A DNA stretch of 64,000 nucleotides from Faecalicoccus pleomorphus DSM 20574 (GCF_000420345.1 NZ_ATUT01000002.1:1-64000); one strand, 5' to 3'; positions 25,883 through 35,616 are shown, counted from the first letter of the stretch. Numbers and translations are program-made. The notes: generated by a model from the letters alone, not told the origin.

Positions 25883-26563
25883 ATGATTTGCAGACATTGT
25901 CAAAAGGAAAATCCAGAGAGCATAAAGTATTGTATTCACTGCGGAAAGCCGTTAGATGAACCGGAGCGGCAAACACCGCCTGTTTTTGATCCACATAAAG
26001 AAGAGGGGCTAAACGATGATTGGAGCAAACCAGTCGAAGAAGAAAAAACAGAAGTGATCAAACCATCGAAAAAGAATTCGCATGTCCCGGTTTTGATTGC
26101 CTTGGGTGTACTGGTTGGTTTGTTGGTGATTGGTGGTGTTGGCTATTTTATGTATTCAAATCATCAACATCAACAGGAAATCGCTCGATTGGAACAAGAA
26201 AAAGAACAAGAAAAGGAAGCACGTAGAAAGGCAGAAGAGGAAGCTGATGATCTTCAGGATAAAAATGAATATCTGGAAGACAGAAACGATCGGTTAGAAG
26301 ATCGTCAAAAAGATGAAAATGAATCGGAAGATCATTATCAATATGGTTTTGAAATCGATACCTGGTACAAGGCAAACTACAATATGGCCCTGCGCAATGC
26401 CGGCGACTACAATGCGACACAAACCGGTCATCTGCGAAAAGATGAACGAATTTTTATTGAGGAAATCATTTCTGGTTCCAATGGCAGTTACTGGGGAAGA
26501 TCTTCCTCCGGCGATTGGGTCTGTATGCAAGATAATGACTACGATTATCTTCGTGAGGAATAG
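25883..26563 (+). CDS. zinc-ribbon membrane protein with coiled coil and SH3-like C-terminus
   Basis: 226 aa. N-terminal zinc ribbon (CRHCQKENPE, CIHCGKPL), one transmembrane helix (about residues 70-90, VLIALGVLVGLLVIGGVGYF), a charged coiled coil (about 97-150) and an external C-terminal domain that looks SH3-like (WYKANYNMALRNAGDYN, GSYWGRSSSGDWVCM). SH3b domains of this kind bind peptidoglycan. It ends 6 bases before the VanY gene and is probably in the same operon, which supports a cell-wall role (inference). Confidence 0.82.
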   Translation: MICRHCQKENPESIKYCIHCGKPLDEPERQTPPVFDPHKEEGLNDDWSKPVEEEKTEVIKPSKKNSHVPVLIALGVLVGLLVIGGVGYFMYSNHQHQQEIARLEQEKEQEKEARRKAEEEADDLQDKNEYLEDRNDRLEDRQKDENESEDHYQYGFEIDTWYKANYNMALRNAGDYNATQTGHLRKDERIFIEEIISGSNGSYWGRSSSGDWVCMQDNDYDYLREE

Positions 26564-26569
26564 GCTTTT

Positions 26570-27427
26570 ATGAAACGAAAACGCAGGCTGACTAAACTTG
26601 GTGCTTTTCTGATAGGTATCATTGCGGTACTGGCTGTGGCCTTGATCGCCTCCTTAGGCTTTTTAGGTTATAAGATGTTACAGCCGACAGAGCCGAAAAC
26701 CGAAATCAAAGAAGAGGTAAAGAAAGAAGAAAAGGAAGCAGAACCTGTTTTAAATGATCGGGAACAAGCCTATGCCAAGGCACATCCGGATTTGTCGATT
26801 GAAGAAGTACAAAAACAAGTTTGGATGCATTTAGATCAGGAGCCCTATACACATATGCAACCGGTCGAAGATCTGGATTCTATGCTGCAGCTGGTCAACA
26901 AATATTATGATTTGCCATCGGATTATGAACCATCCGATCTTATATCGGTTTCTTCCAGCGGTGAAAATGGAACGGTTTATATGCGTAAGGAAGCAGCCGA
27001 TGCCTTTGAAAAACTGGTACAGGCTAGTTTAGAACAAGGCTTTATTTTGAATGCCTGTTCGGCTTATCGAAGCTATGGGTATCAAGAAAATTTGTATAAT
27101 AACGGCGTTGCAAACTATGGGCAAGAGTATGCGGATGCCTATTGGACAAGACCGGGTTCCAGTGAACACCAGACCGGACTTTCTGTCGATATTCGAATGG
27201 ATAATGATACCAGTGATCTGGATGCGGTTCGAAATCATCCTTCGTATTCGTGGTTATTAGAGCATATGCATGAATATGGTTTTATTCTTCGCTATCCGGA
27301 TGATAAAGAAGATTATACGTTGATTGCACCGGAAAGCTGGCATTTACGCTATGTAGGTGTTGATGCTGCAACCAAGATCCATGAAAATCAGTGGTGTCTG
27401 GAAGAATATTTATATTATGCACAATAA
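26570..27427 (+). CDS. D-Ala-D-Ala carboxypeptidase, VanY/M15B family
   Basis: 285 aa. One N-terminal membrane anchor (about residues 12-35), an acidic/basic linker, then the M15B peptidase with NACSAYRSYGYQENLYN, the zinc ligand block SSEHQTGLSVDIR and the later EYGFILRYP and SWHLRYVG with the catalytic Glu/His region. It trims the terminal D-Ala from peptidoglycan stem peptides outside the cell. Isolated vanY-type genes are common in Firmicutes and, with no other van genes around, do not indicate vancomycin resistance. Confidence 0.9.
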   Translation: MKRKRRLTKLGAFLIGIIAVLAVALIASLGFLGYKMLQPTEPKTEIKEEVKKEEKEAEPVLNDREQAYAKAHPDLSIEEVQKQVWMHLDQEPYTHMQPVEDLDSMLQLVNKYYDLPSDYEPSDLISVSSSGENGTVYMRKEAADAFEKLVQASLEQGFILNACSAYRSYGYQENLYNNGVANYGQEYADAYWTRPGSSEHQTGLSVDIRMDNDTSDLDAVRNHPSYSWLLEHMHEYGFILRYPDDKEDYTLIAPESWHLRYVGVDAATKIHENQWCLEEYLYYAQ

Positions 27428-27443
27428 GACATAAATCATGTCA

Positions 27444-27483
27444 AAACATCCTCTATTCTGAAAACAGAACGGAGGATGTTTTT
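27444..27483 (+). terminator. terminator hairpin that also covers the next gene's Shine-Dalgarno
   Basis: Outer stem AAACATCCTC (27444-27453) with GAGGATGTTT (27472-27481), inner stem TTCTG/CAGAA around an AAAA loop, then T residues leading straight into the ATG at 27484. The GGAGG that serves the next gene lies in the 3' arm, so the hairpin both terminates vanY transcription and can hide the ribosome binding site. Confidence 0.7.
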
Positions 27484-27687
27484 ATGAAACCGATGGACGA
27501 AATAACCTTTATTGTTTTATGCATACAGCGATTAGCTCTTTATTTGGAGATCTCGCAGGAAGAAGTCTATACACGATTTAATGCCAAAAAGATCATCGAA
27601 AATTTTATCCTGCCTTGTTTTTCCGTCTTAAAAACACAGAGCTGGTTGATCGTTCAAAATGAATTAGTAGCCTTGATGCAGAATTGA
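27484..27687 (+). CDS. DUF3791 family small protein
   Basis: 67 aa. The pattern FIVLCIQRLALYLEISQEEV, then ENFILPCFSVLKTQ and VQNEL fits the DUF3791 family (short helical proteins often found near DUF3990 or mobile/defence-type genes). No partner is visible here. The start at 27484 follows GGAGG with a T-rich spacer; an in-frame ATG further upstream lies inside vanY and is not used. Confidence 0.72.
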   Translation: MKPMDEITFIVLCIQRLALYLEISQEEVYTRFNAKKIIENFILPCFSVLKTQSWLIVQNELVALMQN

Positions 27688-27725
27688 AAATCGTTTTCAT
27701 TTATGAAATTTCTTTCATTTATCAG

Positions 27726-27754
27726 TTGACAATTGATGGAATACTGATTATATT
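27726..27754 (+). promoter_or_regulatory. promoter of the histidine operon
   Basis: Consensus TTGACA (27726-27731), 17-nt spacer, TATATT (27749-27754), transcribing the T-box leader. A 15-bp palindrome TGAAAATCGTTTTCA (27685-27699) lies just upstream. Confidence 0.8.
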
Positions 27755-27760
27755 GTATGC

Positions 27761-28006
27761 ATAAGCAGTGATAGGAAAGAGTAGTATAAAAGATACGTTT
27801 CAAGAGACTTTCTGGCTGGTGAAAAGAAAGAGCGACTTTATATGAACACATCCTGGAGCTATGTCGGCGAAAGAACAGTAGTTGGCATCGGGTACACCCG
27901 TTATTGTGTTAGAGTATGTTAGTACTTGATGAGATCATTATCGTAAGATGATGGTGAAGTAAGGTGGAACCACGTTGATAACGTCCTTATAGAGGGCGTT
28001 TTTTTG
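27761..28006 (+). promoter_or_regulatory. T-box leader, histidine specific
   Basis: A transcription-attenuating leader that senses uncharged tRNA. The T-box sequence AAGGTGGAACCACG is at 27961-27974. A terminator follows: AACGTCCT (27980-27987) pairs with AGGGCGTT (27993-28000), then T residues. The likely specifier codon is CAC (27847-27849) in the context GAA-CAC-A, which reads histidine and agrees with the downstream his genes. When tRNA-His is uncharged the antiterminator should form and the operon be read. Confidence 0.88.
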
Positions 28007-28026
28007 TTTATATAAGGAGGACATGT

Positions 28027-29139
28027 ATGCGTCAAATTCGTTTGCCTTTGGGTATGAGAGATTTGGTTTTTGAAGAAACACGAAAGAAAAGACAGATTCA
28101 AAATCGTATCGAATCGATTTTTCAATCGTATGGTTATGAAGAAGTCATCGCTCCGACGATCGAATTTTTGGAAACATACCAAAAAGCGTTTTCTTCTTTA
28201 AAGGAACAAGAGATGTATAAATTTTTTGATGCCAAAAGTAATACATTGGCACTTCGTATGGATATGACAGTTCCGATTGCTCGTATTTGTGCTTCCAAAT
28301 ACAAAGACAAAGAAGGGCCGTTTCGCTTTCGCTATTGTGCCAATGTCTTTAAAGTACGGGAAAGCTTTGCGGGCAAGCGAAGTGAAGTCACGGATTGTGG
28401 TGTAGAACTGATCGGACTGGATGAACAAAGTGATTTGGAGGTCTTGTGTTGTGCATTAGATACGATGCAAAGCTTTCAAGCTTCCTCTTATACATTGGAA
28501 ATCGGAAACAGTTCATTCTTTAAAAAAGCATGTGCTTTACTTAAACTTCCGGAAGATCAAATTGAAACTTTGGCTAAGCTTGTCGATCAAAAAAGCATGG
28601 TGGATCTAAAAACATACCTGGCTTCCCTGCAGCTTTCAAAAGAACAGGAGGCTTTCTTCCTGGAACTTCCCTTATTGAATGGAAAAGATGGTTTAGAAAA
28701 CGCCATGCAGGCAAGCTTTGATGAAGAGTTAAAAGAAATTGTTCGAAAGCTGCAAAAACTTCAAGAAAATCTGAAGTCGTTGGGGTATGAAGATACGATC
28801 ACGTTTGATTTAGGAAAAGTACCGCATTTAGATTACTACACCGGTATTTTATTTGAAGGCTATGTAGAAGGAGTCGGTACCAGTGTGTTAAGCGGAGGGC
28901 GCTATGATCATCTTCTCAATACGTTTGGAAAAGATATGCCGGCTGTCGGCTTTAGTGTGAAGCTCGATTATTTGTTGGATGTGATCGATAGTGTATCAAA
29001 GAAGGTTTTGTATCTCTACTATCCGATGCCTAAACAGCTGGAAGCTTTTCAAAAGGCTAAAGAGCTGCGAAAGGAAAAAGAAGTAAAACTAATTCCCTAT
29101 GAAGGATGCGAAATTAAAATACAGGAGGGTGTGCAATGA
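28027..29139 (+). CDS. hisZ: ATP phosphoribosyltransferase regulatory subunit
   Basis: 370 aa, a paralogue of histidyl-tRNA synthetase without tRNA charging function. It opens with LPLGMRDLVFEETRKKRQI, followed by class II synthetase motif 2-like FRFRYCANVFKV and motif 3-like SGGRYDHLL. HisZ binds the short HisG and confers histidine feedback control. First gene of the operon, directly after the T-box, behind AAGGAGG. It overlaps hisG by 4 bases (ATGA). Confidence 0.93.
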   Translation: MRQIRLPLGMRDLVFEETRKKRQIQNRIESIFQSYGYEEVIAPTIEFLETYQKAFSSLKEQEMYKFFDAKSNTLALRMDMTVPIARICASKYKDKEGPFRFRYCANVFKVRESFAGKRSEVTDCGVELIGLDEQSDLEVLCCALDTMQSFQASSYTLEIGNSSFFKKACALLKLPEDQIETLAKLVDQKSMVDLKTYLASLQLSKEQEAFFLELPLLNGKDGLENAMQASFDEELKEIVRKLQKLQENLKSLGYEDTITFDLGKVPHLDYYTGILFEGYVEGVGTSVLSGGRYDHLLNTFGKDMPAVGFSVKLDYLLDVIDSVSKKVLYLYYPMPKQLEAFQKAKELRKEKEVKLIPYEGCEIKIQEGVQ

Positions 29140-29783
29140 GCTTAAGCATTGCCTTGACAAAAGGCCGATTGGAAAAGAAAACCGTGGCGATGTTGGATCA
29201 GGTAGGCTATGGAACGCAGAATTTAAAGGATAAAGGACGTGCCCTTGTCTTTGAAGATACGATCAAACCGGTTCGTTATTTTCTGGTAAAGTCCAATGAT
29301 GTGATCACCTATGTCAATCATGGAGTAGCAGATATTGGTGTTGTGGGAAAAGATACTTTGTTGGAAAGAGAATCCGGGAATTATGAGCTGTTAGACTTAA
29401 AAATTGGAAAATGTAAGTTTTGTGTGGCATCCTTACCGGAAAAGAAAGTATTTAATAAAGTTGGACATGTAAAGATCGGTACCAAATATCCCAATGTGGC
29501 CCGAAAGTATTTTCTTGATCAGGGAATCGATGTAGAAGTGATCAAAATCGATGGATCGGTCGAACTGGCACCGATTTTAGGACTGGCAGATGGTATTGTG
29601 GATATCGTGGAAACAGGAACGACATTAAAAGAAAACGGCCTGGTCATTCTTGATGAAGTTTGTGATATCAGTGCTCGTGTGATTGTAAATAAGGCAAGTT
29701 TTAAATTAAAAAGAGAAGAAGTCTTACAATTTGTACAAGACTTGGAAAGTGTGGTGAAATCAGATGCTGACACGAATCAATAA
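29136..29783 (+). CDS. hisG: ATP phosphoribosyltransferase catalytic subunit, short form
   Basis: 215 aa. First step of histidine synthesis: ATP + PRPP to phosphoribosyl-ATP. The length is that of the short HisG that lacks the C-terminal regulatory domain and needs HisZ, which is encoded just upstream. Conserved blocks: SIALTKGRLEKKT, DIGVVGKDTLLE and the PRPP-binding stretch DGIVDIVETGTTLKENGL. Overlaps hisZ by 4 and hisD by 20 bases. Confidence 0.95.
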   Translation: MSLSIALTKGRLEKKTVAMLDQVGYGTQNLKDKGRALVFEDTIKPVRYFLVKSNDVITYVNHGVADIGVVGKDTLLERESGNYELLDLKIGKCKFCVASLPEKKVFNKVGHVKIGTKYPNVARKYFLDQGIDVEVIKIDGSVELAPILGLADGIVDIVETGTTLKENGLVILDEVCDISARVIVNKASFKLKREEVLQFVQDLESVVKSDADTNQ

Positions 29784-31053
29784 AAATAATACGCAGGAAT
29801 TGGCAGCTTTTATTGCCGGAAGAAATCAGGAAATCTCTTCAGATGTGTTAATTCAAGTTTCAGAGATCATCGAAGATGTCAAAGAAAATAAAGATGAAGC
29901 CTGCCGGCGTTATACCAAACAGTTTGATGGAGTCGATCAAAAGACGTTTAGAGTGACTGAAAAAGAATTAGACGAAGCCATTCAACAATGTGATCCAGAT
30001 TTTTGTAAAGCCATGCAAAAGGCAGCGCAGAATATTATAGATTTTCATCAGGCACAACGGCAAAAAGGCTATCGTCTTCAAAAAGAGATGGGCATCTATT
30101 TGGGGCAAAGAGTGCTTCCGTTAGAGAGTGTAGGAATCTATGTGCCCGGAGGAAGAGCACAATATCCAAGTTCGGTATTGATGAATGCGATTCCTGCCCA
30201 TGTAGCCGGTGTTAAAAGAATCGTCATGGTCACACCGCCGGATAAACAAGGAAAGATTCATCCCAATATTGCCTATGCGGCAAAAATTGCCGGTGTATCC
30301 GAAATTTATAAAATTGGTGGAGCGCAGGCCATTGCGGCCTTAGCCTATGGTACGCAATCCATTCAGAGCGTCGATAAGATCACCGGGCCGGGCAATATTT
30401 ATGTGGCTGCGGCCAAAAAGATGGTATATGGTAAGGTCGATATCGATATGATTGCCGGTCCCAGTGAAATCCTTGTCATTGCGGATGAAGAGGCCAATCC
30501 GGAATATGTGGCAGCCGATTTAATTTCGCAGGCAGAACACGATCCGATGGCCAGTGCCATCTTAGTGACAACTAGTCAAGCTTTATTAGAAAAGGTCAAT
30601 GCGGCCTTACAAAGACAAAGTGCAGTGCTTCCTAAAAAAGATATCATCGAAGCTTCGTTACGTGATTATGGAAAAAGCGTGGTCTGCGATACGATCGAAG
30701 AATGCATTGACATTTCGAATGCCGTGGCACCGGAACACTTGGAATTGATGAACAAAGAACCGGAAGTGTATTTAGATTTGGTCAAAAATGCCGGCTCTGT
30801 CTTTATGGGCTATTATACATGTGAATCAATCGGGGATTATTTTGGTGGAACCAATCATGTCCTGCCGACATCAGGAACGGCTAGATTCTCCAGTGCATTA
30901 GGAGTCGATGCTTTTATTAAAAAGAGCAGTTATTTGCACTATACCAAAGAAGCTATCGAAGCTTATGGAAAAGAGATCATCGTTATGGCTAAAGAAGAAC
31001 AACTGCAGGGACATGCCAATGCCGCAAGAATACGAATGGAGGACAAGCAATGA
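29764..31053 (+). CDS. hisD: histidinol dehydrogenase
   Basis: 429 aa. Catalyses the last two steps, histidinol to histidinal to histidine, with two NAD and a bound zinc. Conserved blocks include [58 protein letters not shown] and APEHLELM. Starts inside the end of hisG, so translation is coupled. Ends with an ATGA overlap with hisC. Confidence 0.95.
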   Translation: MLTRINKNNTQELAAFIAGRNQEISSDVLIQVSEIIEDVKENKDEACRRYTKQFDGVDQKTFRVTEKELDEAIQQCDPDFCKAMQKAAQNIIDFHQAQRQKGYRLQKEMGIYLGQRVLPLESVGIYVPGGRAQYPSSVLMNAIPAHVAGVKRIVMVTPPDKQGKIHPNIAYAAKIAGVSEIYKIGGAQAIAALAYGTQSIQSVDKITGPGNIYVAAAKKMVYGKVDIDMIAGPSEILVIADEEANPEYVAADLISQAEHDPMASAILVTTSQALLEKVNAALQRQSAVLPKKDIIEASLRDYGKSVVCDTIEECIDISNAVAPEHLELMNKEPEVYLDLVKNAGSVFMGYYTCESIGDYFGGTNHVLPTSGTARFSSALGVDAFIKKSSYLHYTKEAIEAYGKEIIVMAKEEQLQGHANAARIRMEDKQ

Positions 31054-32078
31054 AACAAGTCCAGTATAAAGTGCATACACAACAAGGTGTTTTATTAAAT
31101 GCCAACGAAAGTTCAAAGAATTTATCGGCTGCCATTCGCAAAGAAATTCAGGATGCGATCTTTGATATTGAATTTAACCGATATCCTGATGATGCCTGTC
31201 AAAAGCTTTGTGAAGCCTATGGAAACTGGATTCAGGTGCCGGCTGATCAAATTCTAGCCGGCAATGGCTCAGACCAGCATTTAGGATTTTTGATTGGTAC
31301 CTTTTTAGGAAAAGAAAAAAAGCTTTTAACATTAGCGCCGGATTTTGGCATGTACGATTACTATGCTTCCAGTTACGAAGCCCAAATTGTACGATATGCC
31401 TTAGATCCTTTACAGGCAATGGATGTGGATGCGTTCATTCGCTTTGGAAAACAAGAAAAACCACAACTGGTTCTTTTTAGTAATCCCAACAATCCAACCG
31501 GCCAGTTTTTGAATAATGAACAGATTGAAAAAATCTGTAAAGCCTTTGACTGTCCTGTTGTGATCGATGAAGCGTATGCCGAGTTTGCCCCGGACACTTG
31601 CCTTTCTTTATTGGATATATGCCCTAACTTATATGTGACCAGAACACTCTCCAAGGCTTTTGGACTGGCCGGTGCTCGTATTGGCTTTTTGATCACATCC
31701 AAAACGAATATGGAAACCATTCGAGGGAATCATGTGCCTTATTCGGTGAATTCCTTATCGATGAAGGCAGCAGAAATCGTATTAGCGCATGCCACTGAAT
31801 TTAAACCGGAGATTGAACGGATCAAAAAGGAACGAGATGTCTTTTTATCAAAATCTTATACTTCCTTTTCTTTCTCAAAGAGCGAGGCTAACTTTTTGTT
31901 GATCCAAACACCGCACATCGATAAGCTTTTAGCTTTGTTTGCACAAAAGGGATTAAGCATACGCAGTTACCAACAAAAGAACTATTGCCGTGTTACAATA
32001 GGAACAACACAAGAGAATCAATGGATCCAGGAAGTATTGGATGCCTTTGAACAGGAGGAAACACATGCGAACCAGTAA
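31050..32078 (+). CDS. hisC: histidinol-phosphate aminotransferase
   Basis: 342 aa PLP enzyme converting imidazole acetol phosphate to histidinol phosphate. The PLP lysine is in [15 protein letters not shown] and the nearby [10 protein letters not shown] and VIDEAYAEF blocks match fold type I aminotransferases. ATGA overlap with hisD. It overlaps hisB by 14 bases, taking the hisB start at 32065. Confidence 0.94.
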   Translation: MKQVQYKVHTQQGVLLNANESSKNLSAAIRKEIQDAIFDIEFNRYPDDACQKLCEAYGNWIQVPADQILAGNGSDQHLGFLIGTFLGKEKKLLTLAPDFGMYDYYASSYEAQIVRYALDPLQAMDVDAFIRFGKQEKPQLVLFSNPNNPTGQFLNNEQIEKICKAFDCPVVIDEAYAEFAPDTCLSLLDICPNLYVTRTLSKAFGLAGARIGFLITSKTNMETIRGNHVPYSVNSLSMKAAEIVLAHATEFKPEIERIKKERDVFLSKSYTSFSFSKSEANFLLIQTPHIDKLLALFAQKGLSIRSYQQKNYCRVTIGTTQENQWIQEVLDAFEQEETHANQ

Positions 32079-32649
32079 AATAGAACGAAAGACCAAAGAA
32101 ACACAAATTTCTTTATCGTTAAATGTGGATGGAAACGGCCAGGCATCCATTGAAACCGGTATTGGCTTTTTTGATCATATGTTGACTTTATTGAGCTTTC
32201 ACTCCGGCATGGATCTTGATGTACAGGCTCACGGTGACTTAGAAGTTTGTGATCATCATACTGTAGAAGATTGTGGAATTGCCCTGGGAAATGCGTTAAA
32301 ACAAGCTTTAGGCGATAAAAAAGGAATTCAGCGTTACGGCTTTTTTCAACTGCCGATGGATGAAACCTTGTGTAGTGTGACATTGGACATCAGCGGTCGT
32401 CCCTATCTTGTCTTTCATGCTGAGTTCAAAAGAGAAAATATCGGTAATTTCAGCACCGAGATGGTGGAAGAATTCTTAAGAGCAGTAGTTGTACAGGCTG
32501 GTATCACACTGCATGTCAATATCTTATATGGTTCGAATGATCATCATCAAATCGAAGCAATCTTTAAAGCCTTGGGAAGAGCTTTAAAACAGGCAGTTAC
32601 GATCACTTCCGACCAGATTCCTTCTTCTAAAGGTTGGATCGAAGTATGA
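32065..32649 (+). CDS. hisB: imidazoleglycerol-phosphate dehydratase
   Basis: 194 aa, monofunctional HisB without the phosphatase domain found in enterobacteria. Two HHxxED-type metal motifs: [13 protein letters not shown] and [16 protein letters not shown]. The start at 32065 is chosen because CAGGAGG precedes it. The operon therefore lacks a histidinol-phosphate phosphatase. Confidence 0.95.
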   Translation: MRTSKIERKTKETQISLSLNVDGNGQASIETGIGFFDHMLTLLSFHSGMDLDVQAHGDLEVCDHHTVEDCGIALGNALKQALGDKKGIQRYGFFQLPMDETLCSVTLDISGRPYLVFHAEFKRENIGNFSTEMVEEFLRAVVVQAGITLHVNILYGSNDHHQIEAIFKALGRALKQAVTITSDQIPSSKGWIEV

Positions 32650-33260
32650 TTGGGATCATTGACTATGGCATGGGCAATTTGTTCAGTGTACATAATGCGG
32701 TTCAAAAACTGGGCTATGATGTCTTGATCAGCAGTGATCCGGTAAAATTAGAACAATGTCAGAAACTGATCTTACCGGGTGTAGGGGCCTTTGGTGATAT
32801 GATGAAGAATATCAAGGAATCGCAATTAGATGCATTTATAGAAAATTGGGTTCGCAAAGAAAAAAAGCCGTTGTTGGGGATTTGTCTTGGCATGCAGTCA
32901 TTTTTTGAGAGCAGTGAGGAAAATGGCATACATGAAGGCTTTGGCTTTTTAAAGGGGCAGATTGTCTTTATGAAAGATCAAAAAGTTCGTGTGCCACATA
33001 TTGGCTGGAATGATTTGATCAAAGAAAATGAACATCCGATCTTTTCCAAACTTTCAGCCCATCCCTATGTTTATTATGTGCATTCTTATTATGCATCCAA
33101 TATGGATCCTGATGATCTGATTGGCTATTGTGACTATGGAACAATGAAAATACCGGGATTGGTCATGCATGAAAATGTGATGGGATGTCAGTTTCATCCG
33201 GAAAAAAGCGGAGAAGATGGATTAAAAATACTACAATATTATTTGGAGGAATTTGTATGA
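32646..33260 (+). CDS. hisH: imidazole glycerol phosphate synthase, glutaminase subunit
   Basis: 204 aa. Class I glutamine amidotransferase supplying ammonia to HisF. Nucleophile Cys in [13 protein letters not shown] and the catalytic His-x-Glu in [12 protein letters not shown]. Start at the ATGA overlap with hisB (32646). An ATGA overlap with hisA follows. Confidence 0.95.
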   Translation: MIGIIDYGMGNLFSVHNAVQKLGYDVLISSDPVKLEQCQKLILPGVGAFGDMMKNIKESQLDAFIENWVRKEKKPLLGICLGMQSFFESSEENGIHEGFGFLKGQIVFMKDQKVRVPHIGWNDLIKENEHPIFSKLSAHPYVYYVHSYYASNMDPDDLIGYCDYGTMKIPGLVMHENVMGCQFHPEKSGEDGLKILQYYLEEFV

Positions 33261-33976
33261 TACTACTACCTGCCATTGATATCATTGACCAGGCCCCGGT
33301 ACGTTTGTATCAGGGCGATTATCATCAAAAAGAAGTTGTGGGTCAAAGCGTACTGGAAATTGCCAAAGAATTTGAAGCCATGAAAGCACAGTATTTGCAC
33401 ATGGTCGATTTAGACGGTGCAAAAAGCGGAAAGCTGGAAAATGCCAGACTGATTTGCCAAACGGCACAGGCTCTATCGATTCCGGTCGAAGTCGGTGGCG
33501 GAATTCGTTCCATGGATACGGTGGATTTTTATCTGACATCCGGTGTTTCTCGTGTGATTTTAGGAACGGCGGCCTTAGAAGATCCTGCGTTTTTAAAAGC
33601 GGCTTTGAAAAAATATGGAGAAAAGATTGCGGTCGGTATCGATTGTAAAGATGGTAAAGTCTGCGGTTCCGGATGGTTGGTGCAAAGTGATGTCGATTAT
33701 CTGGATTTTGCGAAAACGATGGAAGACTATGGGGTACAAACGATTATTTTTACCGATATTTCCAAGGATGGAACCTTGGCCGGCCCCAATCTGGATATGT
33801 TAAAAAAGTTAAAGGATGCGGTATCGATACAGATCATCGCCTCTGGCGGCATACGGGATCTATCGCACATTCAGGCTTTAAAAGAACTGAATCTTTATGG
33901 AGCGATTACCGGTAAGGCCATGTATGCTCATACACTGGATTTAAAAGAAGCCTTAAAGCTTTGTAAGGAGGGGTAA
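33257..33976 (+). CDS. hisA: ProFAR isomerase
   Basis: 239 aa (beta/alpha)8 barrel opening the ribose ring of ProFAR in histidine synthesis. [19 protein letters not shown] at the N-terminus, catalytic Asp regions [11 protein letters not shown] and [14 protein letters not shown]. The start is set at 33257 by the ATGA overlap with hisH and the preceding GGAGGA. Confidence 0.95.
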   Translation: MILLPAIDIIDQAPVRLYQGDYHQKEVVGQSVLEIAKEFEAMKAQYLHMVDLDGAKSGKLENARLICQTAQALSIPVEVGGGIRSMDTVDFYLTSGVSRVILGTAALEDPAFLKAALKKYGEKIAVGIDCKDGKVCGSGWLVQSDVDYLDFAKTMEDYGVQTIIFTDISKDGTLAGPNLDMLKKLKDAVSIQIIASGGIRDLSHIQALKELNLYGAITGKAMYAHTLDLKEALKLCKEG

Positions 33977-33977
33977 G

Positions 33978-34739
33978 ATGCTGACAAAAAGAATCATACC
34001 CTGTCTGGATGTAAAGAATGGCAAAGTGGTCAAGGGTATCAATTTTGTGGGTTTAAAAGAAGTGGGCGATCCTGTCGAACTGGCCCAAAAGTACTATGAG
34101 CAGGGAGCCGATGAACTCGTCTTTTTAGATATTACCGCAACCCATGAAGGACGAGATACCATGGTACAGGTCGTTGAACAAGTTGCTTCTTCGATTTATA
34201 TGCCATTTACTGTAGGCGGTGGCTTAAAGACCATCGAAGATATTAAACGTGTATTGCGGGCCGGTGCGGATAAGGTCAGCTTAAATTCGGCAGCAGTAAA
34301 AAATCCTGATTTGATTGCGCAGGGAGCACAGATTTTTGGCAATCAGTGTATTGTGCTGGCCATCGATGCCAAAGCAAGAGATGATCAAAGCGGATGGAAT
34401 GTTGTGATTCATGGCGGGCGCATCGATACCGGAATGGATTTATTAGAATGGGTACAAAAAGGTGTTTCATTAGGTGCCGGTGAAATTCTTTTGACATCGA
34501 TGGATACCGATGGGGTAAAACAAGGCTATGATCTAAAGATGTTGCAGGCGGTACGAAACATCACCAATGTTCCGGTGATCGCATCCGGCGGCTGTGGCAG
34601 CTTAGAGCATTTTGCCGAAGTGTTTGAAACCGATGTGGCCGATGCCGCATTGGCTGCCAGTTTATTTCACTATGATGAACTGAGTGTGCAGGATGTAAAA
34701 GTCTATCTACAAAAGAAAGGAATTCCGGTAAGACTATGA
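33978..34739 (+). CDS. hisF: imidazole glycerol phosphate synthase, cyclase subunit
   Basis: 253 aa barrel forming imidazole glycerol phosphate and AICAR with His[18 protein letters not shown] with the catalytic Asp 11 region, [26 protein letters not shown] and [14 protein letters not shown] match the family throughout. It starts one base after the hisA stop and overlaps hisI by 4 bases. Confidence 0.96.
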   Translation: MLTKRIIPCLDVKNGKVVKGINFVGLKEVGDPVELAQKYYEQGADELVFLDITATHEGRDTMVQVVEQVASSIYMPFTVGGGLKTIEDIKRVLRAGADKVSLNSAAVKNPDLIAQGAQIFGNQCIVLAIDAKARDDQSGWNVVIHGGRIDTGMDLLEWVQKGVSLGAGEILLTSMDTDGVKQGYDLKMLQAVRNITNVPVIASGGCGSLEHFAEVFETDVADAALAASLFHYDELSVQDVKVYLQKKGIPVRL

Positions 34740-35065
34740 TCAAAATTGATTTTGAAAAGCAGAATGGTTTGGTTCCCTGCATCGTGCAGGAAGAAGGCAC
34801 TAAAGATGTTTTGATGTTGGCGTATATGAATGAGGAAAGCCTAAAAAAGACGATGGAAACAGGATTGGCAACGTATTGGTCACGCTCCCGTAATGAACTT
34901 TGGATCAAAGGAGAAACCAGCGGACACTATCAACATGTGAAACAAATCCTGGTGGATTGTGATGAAGATACGATCCTTTTGTTTGTCGAGCAAGAAGGAG
35001 CCGCCTGTCATACCGGAAGACATTCCTGTTTTTATAGAACGATGGAAGGAGAAGAAATCGAATGA
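34736..35065 (+). CDS. hisI: phosphoribosyl-AMP cyclohydrolase
   Basis: 109 aa, separate from hisE. Blocks [34 protein letters not shown] and the zinc-ligand region [18 protein letters not shown] are all present. Hydrolyses the purine ring of phosphoribosyl-AMP. ATGA overlaps on both sides. Confidence 0.95.
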   Translation: MIKIDFEKQNGLVPCIVQEEGTKDVLMLAYMNEESLKKTMETGLATYWSRSRNELWIKGETSGHYQHVKQILVDCDEDTILLFVEQEGAACHTGRHSCFYRTMEGEEIE

Positions 35066-35385
35066 ATGAATTTGAAGCATTATATGAAACGATATTGGAT
35101 CGTAAAAAAAATCCGGAAGAAGGAAGTTATACCGCTTATCTTTTTGACAAAGGATTGGAAAAGATCTTAAAAAAAGTAGGGGAAGAAAATACCGAAGTAA
35201 TCATTGCGGCCTTAAGTCAGACAAATACCGATCTTGTCAATGAACTGGGTGATTTGTTTTATCATATCTTCGTTCTCATGGCACAAAAAGGTGTATCTTT
35301 ACAGGAAGTGGAAGAAGAACTGGCCAGACGTTCTAAGAAAAAACATAATTTAAAAGCGGAGAGAAAGCCAATCACGAATCTATAA
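35062..35385 (+). CDS. hisE: phosphoribosyl-ATP pyrophosphatase
   Basis: 107 aa all-helical MazG-like pyrophosphatase, the second step of the pathway. [31 protein letters not shown] and [14 protein letters not shown] with the metal-binding E/D residues. Last gene of the histidine operon. The following 290 bases hold the first copy of a repeated small-RNA locus. Confidence 0.94.
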   Translation: MNEFEALYETILDRKKNPEEGSYTAYLFDKGLEKILKKVGEENTEVIIAALSQTNTDLVNELGDLFYHIFVLMAQKGVSLQEVEEELARRSKKKHNLKAERKPITNL

Positions 35386-35395
35386 AACCAAAAAA

Positions 35396-35454
35396 GACAG
35401 AATTAAAACCGAAAAATCCAGTCGGCTTGTATCTGTCAATTTCTATGGTAAGCT
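35396..35454 (+). promoter_or_regulatory. promoter and conserved upstream box of repeat RNA, copy 1
   Basis: A distal box from GACAGAA to TCCAG (35396-35421), 5 bases, TTGTAT (35427-35432), 16-nt spacer, TAAGCT (35449-35454). The same elements occur at identical distances in front of copies 2 and 3 although the sequence between them differs, so the arrangement is probably functional. Confidence 0.6.
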
Positions 35455-35460
35455 ATAAGT

Positions 35461-35616
35461 GACAAAGGAAATAGCTTAGAATAAGATCTAAGTTATCATA
35501 AAAATCCATGGATGGTAAAAAGAAATCTATGGTAATTGAAAAGGGTTCAAATAAAGTCCTTCAGCAAAACAATAATGAAAAGAGGTTAGGACTTGAGAGT
35601 GAGCTCTTTTCTTTTT
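35461..35616 (+). ncRNA. putative structured small RNA, copy 1
   Basis: About 156 nt from the predicted start to the end of a T tract. Hairpin P1 pairs ATAGCTTAGA (35471-35480) with TCTAAGTTAT (35487-35496). P2 pairs CCATGGAT (35506-35513) with ATCTATGG (35525-35532). P3 pairs AAGTCCT (35554-35560) with AGGACTT (35588-35594). The terminator stem GAAAAGAG (35577-35584)/CTCTTTTC (35604-35611) is followed by T residues. P3 and the terminator interleave, so they form a pseudoknot or exclude one another. Nearly identical to copy 2. It could be an independent sRNA or a leader controlling the ABC gene 60 bases downstream. Not recognised as a known family. Confidence 0.6.

Noticed and set aside
26570-27427. 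Vancomycin resistance determinant
   Set aside because: Only a VanY-type carboxypeptidase is present; no vanHAX or vanRS genes are nearby, and such housekeeping homologues are common.
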